64,000 bases of DNA, taken from assembly GCF_001514065.1 (NCBI RefSeq), contig NZ_KQ948423.1:372001-436000 (forward strand), written 5' to 3'. Below are positions 1-8,550 of this stretch, piece after piece. The number at the start of each line of letters is the position of its first letter. The stretch's first letter is position 1. Source of the stretch: Streptomyces antibioticus. Its GTDB lineage: Bacteria; Actinomycetota; Actinomycetes; Streptomycetales; Streptomycetaceae. A program made the position numbers and the translations under genes. The notes beneath the pieces are model-generated. The model worked only from the letters and a program-made list of their open reading frames with translations, did no database searches and was not told the DNA's origin.

Positions 1-2
1 GC

Positions 3-425
3 TTCGAATCCGGCAACACCACCTGGACCGCCACCAGCGGCGTCATCACCAACGACACCGGCGAGGCCGCCCGCACCGGCTCCTACAAGGCCTGGCTCGA
101 CGGCTACGGCTCCACCCACACCGACACGCTCTCCCAGTCGGTGACGATCCCGAGCGGCTGCACCGGCACCACGTTCACCTTCTACCTGCACATCGACACG
201 GCCGAGACCACCACCAGCACCCAGTACGACAAGCTGACGGTCACCGCCGGGTCGACCACCCTGGCCACGTACTCCAACCTCAACGCGGCCTCCGGGTACG
301 TCCAGAAGTCGTTCAGCCTGTCGGCCTTCGCGGGCACGACGGTGACGCTGAAGTTCTCCGGTGTCGAGGACTCCTCGCTCCAGACGAGCTTCGTCGTCGA
401 CGACACGGCGGTGACGACCAGCTGA
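3..425 (+). CDS. C-terminal end of a secreted protein (sugar-binding/protease appendage-like domain), 5' truncated by window
   Basis: The reading frame is open from base 3 to the TGA at 423-425 and has no plausible start, so the gene begins before the window. The visible 140 residues are rich in Ser/Thr/Gly, with the pattern FESG..W followed by beta-strand-like segments and a final FVVDD. This kind of C-terminal beta-sandwich is common on secreted Streptomyces peptidases and other exoenzymes. The catalytic part is not visible, so no enzyme class can be assigned. It ends 2 bp before the convergent expansin-like gene. Confidence 0.7.
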   Translation, partial: FESGNTTWTATSGVITNDTGEAARTGSYKAWLDGYGSTHTDTLSQSVTIPSGCTGTTFTFYLHIDTAETTTSTQYDKLTVTAGSTTLATYSNLNAASGYVQKSFSLSAFAGTTVTLKFSGVEDSSLQTSFVVDDTAVTTS

Positions 426-427
426 GC

Positions 428-1396
428 TCAGTGCTGGGCGAACTGCACACTCGTCCCCTGGACGACGTCCGGCCGTAGGGCGATCCCGTTCACCGTCAGC
501 TGCTCCCCGTAGATGTCGGTGACGCGGATCGCCCCGCCGCAGCCGGCCCCGTGCTCGGAGAGGAAGTAGTTGTACGAGGTACGGGGCAGCACGGTCCAGC
601 CGCCACTGGTACGCACCTCCAGCCGCGCCACCGGATTCCGGTGGCCGGAGACCTGGATGCCGCACCAGTAGCGGCTGGACCCGGTCTTGTACCGAAGCGA
701 GAGCTTCTGGCTCGTGCTGGGGCTCACCAGGCTCCAGGTGATCGGTATCTGGCCCTTGACCGGGGCGGCGAGCTTCGCGAACGCCTCGGCGCTGAGGTCG
801 AGTTGGCCGACCCGGCAGGGCGCGGGGCACTCGTTCGTGATCCGTACGGTGATCGACGCGCCGCCCGCGGCCCGGACCCGGACGTACGCCCCGCACGCCT
901 TGGACGTCTCGTAGTCGGCGGTGTTCATGGCGGCGGTCAGGACGGTGCCGGCCGCACCGAAGGTGCAGGCGCCGTCGCCGTTCCCGGCGTCGTAGAAGGT
1001 GGCGACACCGCTGTAGGTGACGCCGGGCCTGATCCGGCCCGCCAACGAGCCTGTTCCGGCAGGGGCTTTGGCGGTGGCCTTGGGACGCTTGGCAGTGGTG
1101 GCCTTCGGGGTGGCCTTCTTGCTCGCCGAAGCCGAGGCCGAAGCGGAAGCGGACGCCGATGCGGAGGCCGACGCGCTCGGAGTCGGCGACGGGGTCGCGG
1201 ACGGCGTGCCCGTCACCGCACCGGACCCGGCGCTCGCCGCGCGGCCGGCGTCCGCCACCGACACGGCGTCCCCCGAGCCGCCACCGGGCCGGAACGCCAC
1301 GATCACGGACGCGATGAGCGCCACGGCCCCCACCGCGACGGCGATGAGAAGGGCACGCGACTTGCGGGGACGGCGATGCGAGGAGGGAGGTGCCAC
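428..1396 (-). CDS. Expansin-like, membrane-anchored double-psi beta-barrel protein
   Basis: A 322-aa protein. The GTG start at 1396 is chosen because an AGAAGGA ribosome site lies about 7 bp upstream and a transmembrane/signal segment follows at residues ~15-35. A low-complexity linker of Ala-Ser repeats and Lys/Pro leads to a C-terminal domain (residues ~125-320) with the expansin/RlpA pattern: YSGVATFYD, GACTFG, an NECP motif and a GQLDLS.AF segment, then a beta-rich second domain. Bacterial expansin (EXLX1) family proteins bind and loosen cellulose or peptidoglycan without hydrolysis; the substrate here is not known. It is divergent from the dehydrogenase gene at 1494; the 97-bp gap holds both promoters. 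Confidence 0.8.
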   Translation of the reverse strand: MAPPSSHRRPRKSRALLIAVAVGAVALIASVIVAFRPGGGSGDAVSVADAGRAASAGSGAVTGTPSATPSPTPSASASASASASASASASASKKATPKATTAKRPKATAKAPAGTGSLAGRIRPGVTYSGVATFYDAGNGDGACTFGAAGTVLTAAMNTADYETSKACGAYVRVRAAGGASITVRITNECPAPCRVGQLDLSAEAFAKLAAPVKGQIPITWSLVSPSTSQKLSLRYKTGSSRYWCGIQVSGHRNPVARLEVRTSGGWTVLPRTSYNYFLSEHGAGCGGAIRVTDIYGEQLTVNGIALRPDVVQGTSVQFAQH

Positions 1397-1493
1397 GTCG
1401 GGTCCTTCTGTGTCGGGTGGGGCTCCGGGGACGGAGACCTTCGACGTACAGTCGCCGCAGAATCCCAGAAGGTTGCCGCGCGGGAGGCGGAAA

Positions 1494-2354
1494 ATGAAAA
1501 CAACGGTGACTCTCCTGCACCCGGGGGCGATGGGCGCCCCGGTCGGCGGCCAGGCGACCCGCACGGGAACCCGTGTCCTGTACGTCCCGGCCGGCCGCGG
1601 CCCGGCCTCCGTGGAACGGGCGCGCCGGGCAGGCCTGGAGGCGGCCGGCTCCCTCGCATCCGCCCTGTCCGTCAGCGACCTGGTCCTCTCCGTCTGTCCG
1701 CCGCACGCCGCCGAGGACGTCGCCCACGAGGTCCTGGAGCACGACTTCCGGGGCGTCTACGTCGAGGCCAACGCCATCAGCCCGGACCGCGCGACCCGCA
1801 TCGGCAAGGCCTGCGCAGAGCGCGGCGCGCTGATGGTCGACGGCTCGATCATCGGCGGCCCTCCGGCGGGCGGCACCGGCCCCCGCCTCTATCTGAGCGG
1901 CGACGCGCAGGCGGTGGCGAGGGCGGCCGCGTTGTTCGACGGCACCGATGTCGTCGCCCGCCCTCTGGACGCCGGGATCGGCGCGGCATCCGCGCTCAAG
2001 ATGGCGTACGCCTCGTTCCAGAAGTCGGCGCGGGTCCTGGCGGCCGTCTCGCACGCCCTCGCCGTGAGCCATGGCGTGGGCGAGGAACTCGCCGAGGAGG
2101 GCCGGGCGCTGACGGCCCGCATCCTCGCCGAGACCGACCACCTCCCCGGCGTCGCCGCCCGTGCCTGGCGCTGGGCGCCGGAGATGGCGGAGATCGCGGC
2201 CGCGCTGGACGCCGTAGGACTGCCGCCGGACCTGGCGGAGGCGTCGGCCGCGGTGCTGCGGCACTGGAACGGGGACAAGGACCGGCTCGACCTGTCACTG
2301 GAGGACGTGTACGCACGCCTCCACACACCCGTGGACCCCTCCACAGCGACGTGA
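1494..2354 (+). CDS. NAD(P)-dependent oxidoreductase, 6-phosphogluconate/3-hydroxyisobutyrate dehydrogenase-like with DUF1932 C-terminal domain
   Basis: A 286-aa protein. ATG 1494 is preceded by GGGAGG. The N-terminal Rossmann-like half has HPGAMGAPVG in place of the usual GxGxxG; residues ~60-110 follow the beta-hydroxyacid dehydrogenase pattern (LVLSVCPPHAAEDV, then VEANAISP and DGSIIGGPP). The C-terminal helical part (ALKMAYASFQK) matches the DUF1932/phosphogluconate-dehydrogenase-like domain and carries the family lysine. Such proteins reduce or oxidise small hydroxyacids or imines; the substrate cannot be read from the sequence. Convergent with the DUF3500 gene, 29 bp apart. Confidence 0.75.
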   Translation: MKTTVTLLHPGAMGAPVGGQATRTGTRVLYVPAGRGPASVERARRAGLEAAGSLASALSVSDLVLSVCPPHAAEDVAHEVLEHDFRGVYVEANAISPDRATRIGKACAERGALMVDGSIIGGPPAGGTGPRLYLSGDAQAVARAAALFDGTDVVARPLDAGIGAASALKMAYASFQKSARVLAAVSHALAVSHGVGEELAEEGRALTARILAETDHLPGVAARAWRWAPEMAEIAAALDAVGLPPDLAEASAAVLRHWNGDKDRLDLSLEDVYARLHTPVDPSTAT

Positions 2355-2383
2355 AGGGGCCCACGGGATGACGGGAACGGGTG

Positions 2384-3712
2384 TCACCGGTGATGCGGTG
2401 ACGTCAGGTAGTGCTGCCTGAGGAGCTCCCTTCCGTAGTCGTTGCCGTTGGGGGTCCGGATGATCGAGTGGACGTGCAGCTGGGTCGCGCCGCTGCCCTG
2501 TGTGGCGCCGTACGCGCCCGCCAGCGGGCCCGGGCTCTGGCAGTCGACCTCCACCCACACCACGGGGCTGTGGACACGGACGTAGAAGGCGTCGTCGTCG
2601 CCGGTGCCGCCGGCCCAGGTGACGTAGGTGTCGGAGAGGTGCTGGGCGACCTCGGTCATGCGCACCTTGGCGGCGTCCGCCTTGGCGCGGCCCACGAAGG
2701 CCTCGACGATCGCGAGCAGCTTCTTCTTCTGGGCGGCGCTCAGCTTGTTGCCGCGCAGGCCCGCGTACTCCTGGACCGCGTTGTCGGAGAAGGCGCCCGC
2801 CTTCATCGACTCGTTCGACTTGGTCGTCGACTCGATGGCGACCGCCCGCTGCGCCTCGGTAAGGGAGTTGATGAAGGCGAGGGAGGCGACGACCTCCTCG
2901 TGGCACACGGTCACGGTCTCGCCGTCGATCTCCATGGCGGTCGGCTCCGAACCCCAGAAGCAGGGGCTCATCACGACCTGGTCGCCGAGAACGAAGTAGT
3001 TGACGACGAGGTGGTGGCCGTCGAACTGGAAACCCCACGGCTCCGTCTTGGACGGGGTGCCCATGACGGTCCAGTAGTAGGCGTCCTCGTTGAAGGCGGT
3101 GGTGTTGCCGATCGCCTCGCCCGCCGCCTGGTTGATCTTGCGGATCTTCTCCGTGGTCTCCAGACCGTCGGCGCTGAGCGCGGCCTTCAGCAGGGCGGTG
3201 CCGAGGGCCTTCTGATCGTCACTCAGGTCGGCGAGCGAGACGCCCTGGCGCTCGTAGGAGTCGATGTTGCTCCACAGCCGCCACTCGGTGGAGTGCACGG
3301 TGAAGACGGTCGAGGTCTTCTGGTCGTCGGTCAGCCCGGCGAGGAAGGCGTTGGCGGCGGTGATGACGGGGGTGGTCGCCACGCCGGTGGAGTGGATCGT
3401 GAACAGGTCGTCGATCCGGTTGCCGTCGGTCGTCAGACCGAAGAAGTCCTCGGTGATCGACTGGTTGCCGGGGCCTCCGGTGCCGCCGCCCGGACCGCCG
3501 CTGGGCGCACCGCTGGGCGTCGCGCTCGCGTCGGCCGTCTCCGTGCTGTCGTCGGCCAGCGCGGCCCAGGCACCGGCGCCGCCCATGGTGGCGACGGCCG
3601 TGGCGCCGGACGCGAAGAAGACCTTGCGCATGAAGTTACGGCGACTCGCGTGGGCGCGACGCGCGACCTCGGCCTTCCGCTGCGGCTGCCCACCGGTGTC
3701 GAGCTCGGCCAT
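2384..3712 (-). CDS. DUF3500 family protein with Tat-type signal
   Basis: A 442-aa protein. ATG 3712 is chosen over the upstream in-frame start at 3760 because AAGGGAG precedes it. Residues ~22-50 (SRRNFMRK followed by a small hydrophobic Ala/Gly-rich stretch) look like a twin-arginine signal, so export in folded form is likely. A Pro/Gly/Ser linker follows. The body has the features I associate with DUF3500: FHSTxW-like segments, HHLVVNY, FWGSEP, and a terminal HVHSIIRTPNGNDYG. No catalytic role is established for the family. A small helical insert (KLSAAQKKKLLAIVEAFV) is typical. It stands alone between a convergent dehydrogenase and the end of a kinase gene. Confidence 0.7.
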   Translation of the reverse strand: MAELDTGGQPQRKAEVARRAHASRRNFMRKVFFASGATAVATMGGAGAWAALADDSTETADASATPSGAPSGGPGGGTGGPGNQSITEDFFGLTTDGNRIDDLFTIHSTGVATTPVITAANAFLAGLTDDQKTSTVFTVHSTEWRLWSNIDSYERQGVSLADLSDDQKALGTALLKAALSADGLETTEKIRKINQAAGEAIGNTTAFNEDAYYWTVMGTPSKTEPWGFQFDGHHLVVNYFVLGDQVVMSPCFWGSEPTAMEIDGETVTVCHEEVVASLAFINSLTEAQRAVAIESTTKSNESMKAGAFSDNAVQEYAGLRGNKLSAAQKKKLLAIVEAFVGRAKADAAKVRMTEVAQHLSDTYVTWAGGTGDDDAFYVRVHSPVVWVEVDCQSPGPLAGAYGATQGSGATQLHVHSIIRTPNGNDYGRELLRQHYLTSPHHR

Positions 3713-3856
3713 CGTGGTCCGCTCCCTTCGTCCTGGCCACGCCCCTTGCGGACGGGCCACCGGAGAACCACCCTGGGGGCCGTAACTGAGGCTCCGCTGA
3801 AGCGCGTTCGCGAGAAGGGCTTCTCACAGCCGCCACGACGTCACTGACCAGGCTTT

Positions 3857-5283
3857 CTATGAGGAAGCCGTGGATCGTGCGCCGGCCCTCGGCAACGTCA
3901 CCCTGAACTCCGTGCGCCCCGCCTCGCTCGCCGCCTCGATCCGCCCGCCGTGCGCCGCCGTGAGCGCCGCGGCGATGGCCAGTCCGAGCCCCGAGCCGCC
4001 GCCCTGCCCGGGGGCTCGGGTGCGGGAGGCGTCGGCGCGGGTGAAGCGTTCGAAGACGGCCGGGAGGAGGTCGGGCGGGATGCCGGGCCCGTCGTCCCGT
4101 ACGACGACCGCGCACTCGGCGCGTCCCGCCGTCACCTCCACGTCGATCCGGGTCCCGGGCGGGGTGTGGGCGCGGGCGTTGGCCAGGAGGTTGGCGACCA
4201 CTTGCGTCAGCCGGGCGGCGTCGCCGGTGACGACGGCCGGTCCGTCGAGGCGCAGGGCGAGCCGCCAGTCGTGGCCGGCGCCGGCGGCCCGCGCGTCCCA
4301 CACCGCCTCGGCGACCAGCGTCGCGAGGTCGACGTCGGCCTCCTCCAGGGGGCGTCCCTCGTCCAGGCGGGCCAGGAGCAGCAGGTCCTCGACGAGCCCG
4401 GTCATACGGGCGGACTGCGCGGAGACCCGCTGCCAGACCAGCGCGGGCTCGATCTTCGCGGCGCCTTGGTCCATGAGTTCGGCGTATCCGGCGATGGAGG
4501 CGAGGGGGGTGCGCAGTTCGTGGCTCGCGTCGGCGAGGAAACGGCGCATCCGGTCCTCGCTGCGCCGCAGTTCGGCGAGGGAGGACTCGACGCTGTCGAT
4601 GAGGACGTTGAGGGCGGCGCCCACCTGGCCGACCTCGGTGCCGGTGTCGGGGGCGGGGACGCGGGTGAGTCCGCCGGTGCCGAGCGGTCCGTTCGCCACC
4701 TCGACGGCGGTGGCGGCGACCTGTCCGAGGGGCCGCAGTTGCCGTCGTATGCCCCAGGCGCAGACCGTGCCCACGCCGGCCAGGCCGACGACGGCGATCA
4801 CGGCCTCGGCGGCGACGAGGTCGTGGACGGTGTCGTCGAGTTCGGCGGTGGGCAGTCCGGCGAGGACGGCGGGGCCGTCGCCGCTCGCGACGGTGAGGCG
4901 GTAGGTGCCGAGGCCGGGGATGGTCCGGGTGTGGAGCGTGCCCGCCTCGGAGACCCCGGCGAGAGCCGCGCGCTGGGCGGCGGTCAGGACCTGCCGGCCG
5001 CCGTCCGCGGTGACCACCTCGGCGGCGACCACCTTCCCGTCGGTGAGCCGGGCGGCGACGGTTCCGGTGGGCTGGCCGCGCTCGTTGAGGAAGCCGAGGT
5101 CCGTGGCGTCACCGGAACGCCGCTCCAGGCCGCCCTGGCTGCGGTCGGCCGCGTCCCGGACCCGCTGGTCCAGGTCCGCCTTCAGATGCGCGCCCTGCAC
5201 GAGAACGGTGGCCACCGCCATCGTCGTGCAGACCACGGCCAGGGCCAGGGACACGAACAGCACCAGCCGGGCCCGCAGGGTCC

Positions 5284-5287
<4 letters not shown>
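3857..5287 (-). CDS. Sensor histidine kinase (two-component system)
   Basis: A 476-aa protein starting at ATG 5287, which overlaps the response-regulator stop by 4 bp (ATGA), so the pair is translationally coupled. Residues ~7-30 form the first transmembrane helix. An extracytoplasmic domain of about 130 residues follows, then a second helix (~170-195) and a HAMP linker. The H-box ASHELRTPLASIAGYAELM holds the phosphorylated His; N-box VVANLLANARAHT and G-boxes DDGPGIP and GSGLGLAIAAALTAAHGG follow. It autophosphorylates and passes phosphate to the adjacent OmpR-type regulator. The signal is unknown; the sensor domain shows no recognisable ligand motif. Confidence 0.93.
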
Positions 5288-6018
<731 letters not shown>

Positions 6019-6117
6019 GCGGTGAGCATGCCGAGTGGGCCTGGGCGATTCCTGTGAGCCGGCTGGGCCGGAGCCGTGACACCATCGACGGATCGTTTCT
6101 TCGACCACATCGAGTGG

Positions 6118-6191
6118 TGGGGCGGGTGGGACTCGAACCCACGGCCGACGGATTATGAGTCCGCTGCTCTAACCGGCTGAGCTACCGCCCC
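6118..6191 (-). tRNA. tRNA with CAT anticodon (Ile2 or elongator Met)
   Basis: A full cloverleaf of 74 nt: the 7-bp acceptor GGGGCGG pairs with CCGCCCC. The D arm, an anticodon loop reading CTCATAA, and a T arm with GGTTCGAGTCC are all present. The discriminator is A and the genome encodes CCA after it (6115-6117). A CAT anticodon could be tRNA-Ile2 (lysidine-modified) or elongator Met; I cannot separate them by eye. Confidence 0.92.
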
Positions 6192-6335
6192 ATAGCGGCG
6201 TGTCGCGTACATGTGTGCGCGCCGTCTGCCGCAGCATAGCCGCTCATACGATCTCCTGCTTCGTATGGTCGACTTCGCATGCCCTGAAGGACTCCGCTGT
6301 GACCTGCGCGGTTCCCGGTCCAGGGGTGATCACAT

Positions 6336-6361
6336 GAAAAAGGACCCCTTCGGGGGTCCTT
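6336..6361 (-). terminator. Intrinsic terminator after the tRNA-Asn pair
   Basis: A perfect 9-bp stem AAGGACCCC with a CGAA loop (minus strand) runs into a T-rich tract (TTTTT) on the minus strand, just downstream of the two tRNA-Asn genes. This is the classical Rho-independent form. Confidence 0.8.
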
Positions 6362-6371
6362 GTTCAACACG

Positions 6372-6444
6372 CTCTCCCGACTGGACTCGAACCAGTAACC
6401 TGCCGGTTAACAGCCGGCTGCTCTGCCAATTGAGCTACGGAAGA
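6372..6444 (-). tRNA. tRNA-Asn (GTT), copy 2 of tandem pair
   Basis: A 73-nt cloverleaf with anticodon GTT in CTGTTAACC, T arm GGTTCGAGTCC and discriminator G. The acceptor is TCTTCCG pairing with CGGGAGA; it differs from the neighbouring copy at one position on each side, and pairing is kept. No CCA is encoded. It lies 6 bp downstream of the other Asn gene and just before the terminator. Confidence 0.95.
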
Positions 6445-6450
6445 TCGAAG

Positions 6451-6523
6451 CTCCCCCGACTGGACTCGAACCAGTAACCTGCCGGTTAACAGCCGGCTGC
6501 TCTGCCAATTGAGCTACGGAGGA
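6451..6523 (-). tRNA. tRNA-Asn (GTT), copy 1 of tandem pair
   Basis: A 73-nt cloverleaf, identical to the downstream copy from the D arm through the T arm. The acceptor is TCCTCCG pairing with CGGGGGA. Anticodon GTT, discriminator G. It is presumably co-transcribed with the next tRNA-Asn. Confidence 0.95.
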
Positions 6524-6682
6524 ATGCCTCGTTGCATCGAACGTAACTCCCTGGGTATTCGCCAGGGGGCGGGCGTCCGCTGCGACACATACATTAGCGC
6601 AAGCAGGGGGGTGCTCCGCCAATCGGTTCCTCCCGACACCGACGCCGCACAGCAGACCTACGCAAAGGGAAGGGTGGCCGCC

Positions 6683-6988
6683 ATGCGCTACAAGCTCACT
6701 TTCGTCGCCGGGCTGGCTCTGGGTTACGTGCTGGGCACACGTGCCGGGCGCGAGCGCTACGAGCAGCTGAAGAAGTCCGCGCGGCAGGTCTCGCAGAACC
6801 CCGCGGTCCGCAACACCGCCGAGTCGGCCGCCCAGCAGGGCCGCCAGTTCGCGGGCAAGGCCTACCACGTGGTGAGCGACAAGGTGGGGGACCGGGTCCC
6901 GGACTCGGTGGCCCAGCGGGTCCGCTCCCTGCGGGACCGGAACAGCAACGGCGCCGCCGAGGACGACTGGGGAACCAGCAACACATGA
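6683..6988 (+). CDS. Small YtxH-like membrane-anchored protein
   Basis: A 101-aa protein; ATG 6683 follows a purine-rich site (GGGAAGGGTGG). A short N-terminal membrane segment (residues ~5-18, FVAGLALGYVLG) is followed by TRAGRERYEQLKKSARQ and an amphipathic helix with alternating Ala/Gln and charged residues. This matches YtxH-like small envelope-stress or general-stress proteins of Gram-positives. No catalytic residues are visible. Function is unknown. Confidence 0.65.
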   Translation: MRYKLTFVAGLALGYVLGTRAGRERYEQLKKSARQVSQNPAVRNTAESAAQQGRQFAGKAYHVVSDKVGDRVPDSVAQRVRSLRDRNSNGAAEDDWGTSNT

Positions 6989-7031
6989 GTGCCGGGCGGC
7001 GTGACGTCGTCCGGCCCATAGAATTTTCGCC

Positions 7032-8471
7032 ATGGGGATAGTCGCCGGGCTGGACAGTGCGCCCGATTTCACTCGTATCGTCGTCTGCGACGCGGACACG
7101 GGCGCCGTGCTCAGGCAGGGCTACGCCCCGCACCCGGTGGAAGGCCGTCCCTCCGACGTCGACCCCCAGGCCTGGCTGCTGTCCCTCGGTGAGGCGGCCG
7201 GCGGCGGGCTGCTCGAAGGCGTGCAGGCCATCGGTGTCTCCGCGCAGCAGAACGCCGTCGTGCCGCTGGACGCCCAGGGCAACACCGTCCGCCCCGCCCT
7301 CGTCGGCGGCGACAAGCGGGCCCAGGTCGCGGCGGCCGATCTCATCGACGCGCTCGGCGGGCGCGAGGCGTGGGCGCAGGCCGTGGGGTGTGTGCCGCAG
7401 GCGCCGCAGCCGGTGACCAAGCTGCGCTGGCTGGTGAAGAACGAACCCGACGCCGCCCTGCGCACCGCCGTGCTGCTCCAGGCCCACGACTGGCTGGTCT
7501 GGCAGCTCCTCGGGCGGCCCGTGCGCCGCACCACCGACCGCGGTGGCGCCTCCGGCACCGGCTACTGGTCCGCCGCCACCGGCGCCTACCGCACCGACCT
7601 CGTCGAGCTGGCGCTCGGTCACCAGGCCATGCTGCCCGAGGTGATCGGGCCCTCGGAGGCGGCCGGTACGACCCCGGAGGGGCTGCTGATCTCCGCCGGG
7701 ACGGGCGAGACCATGGCCGCCGCCTTCGGGCTGGGGATCGGACTCGGTGACGCCGTCGTGTCGCTCGGGGCCTCCGGGTCCGTCATGGCCGTGCATCCCG
7801 AGGCGCTCGTCGACAGCTCCGGGATGATCACGTCCCTCGCCGACGCGACCGGCATGCACCTGCCCGTCGTCACCACCCTGAACGCCGTACGGACCCTGCG
7901 CGGCACCGCCGAGCTGCTCGGGCTGCCCGATCTGGAGGCCCTGTCCGAGCTGGCGATGAAGTCGACGCCGGGCTCGCACGGGCTCGTGCTGCTGCCCTAC
8001 CTGGAGGGTGAGCGGACGCCGAGTCTGCCGCACACCGCCGGGACGCTCGCCGGGCTGCGGCGGGAGTCGATGAAGGCCGAGCATCTGGCGCGGGCCGCGT
8101 TCGAGGGCATGCTGTGCGGGCTCGCGGACGCCCTCGACGTGCTGCGCGGGCGGGGCGTGGAGGTGCGGCGGGTCTTCCTGCTGGGGGCCGCCGCCGAGCT
8201 GTCGGCCGTGCAGGCCGCGGCGCCGGCGATCTTCGGCGCCCAGGTCGTCGTACCGCAGCCCGCGGACTACGCGGCGATCGGGGCCGCCCGGCAGGCGGCC
8301 TGGGCGCTCGGCGTGTCGCAGGGGACGCTCGACCCGCGCACCCCGCCGGCCTGGCAGGGCGCGGCCGCGCAGATCCTGGAGCCCGGCGAGGAGCTGGCGG
8401 TGGGGCAGGCCGTGCGGCAGCAGTTCGTGTCGGTGCGGGAGCAGACCCATCCGAACGCCTTCCGCGGCTGA
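7032..8471 (+). CDS. FGGY-family carbohydrate kinase (xylulokinase-like)
   Basis: A 479-aa protein starting at ATG 7032. It has the two actin-like ATPase halves of FGGY kinases: an N-terminal phosphate-binding turn near GLDSAPDFTRIVV, the sugar-binding region with SAQQNAVV and TDRGGASGTGYW, and a C-terminal half with the LGASGSVMAV phosphate-2 motif and LLPYLEGERTP as in xylulokinases. It phosphorylates a pentulose or related sugar; the substrate is inferred only from overall pattern. No sugar isomerase or transporter lies beside it, so it may act alone or with a distant locus. Confidence 0.8.
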   Translation: MGIVAGLDSAPDFTRIVVCDADTGAVLRQGYAPHPVEGRPSDVDPQAWLLSLGEAAGGGLLEGVQAIGVSAQQNAVVPLDAQGNTVRPALVGGDKRAQVAAADLIDALGGREAWAQAVGCVPQAPQPVTKLRWLVKNEPDAALRTAVLLQAHDWLVWQLLGRPVRRTTDRGGASGTGYWSAATGAYRTDLVELALGHQAMLPEVIGPSEAAGTTPEGLLISAGTGETMAAAFGLGIGLGDAVVSLGASGSVMAVHPEALVDSSGMITSLADATGMHLPVVTTLNAVRTLRGTAELLGLPDLEALSELAMKSTPGSHGLVLLPYLEGERTPSLPHTAGTLAGLRRESMKAEHLARAAFEGMLCGLADALDVLRGRGVEVRRVFLLGAAAELSAVQAAAPAIFGAQVVVPQPADYAAIGAARQAAWALGVSQGTLDPRTPPAWQGAAAQILEPGEELAVGQAVRQQFVSVREQTHPNAFRG

Positions 8472-8550
8472 CCGTCCGAGGGCGTCTTCCGCCCATAAGG
8501 CGGTAAAGAGCACTGCTGTCGGCTTAATCGGTTGAGGTAACGCGGGGGGA

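Noticed and set aside
1120-1180. Short repeats in the expansin-like gene
   Set aside because: They encode the Ala-Ser linker and are ordinary coding repeats, not a CRISPR or mobile repeat.
551-2371. A 606-codon open frame on the plus strand across the expansin-like and dehydrogenase genes
   Set aside because: It is antisense or out of frame to two well-supported genes and its translation is Arg/Gly/Pro-rich low-complexity, which is usual for shadow frames in GC-rich DNA.
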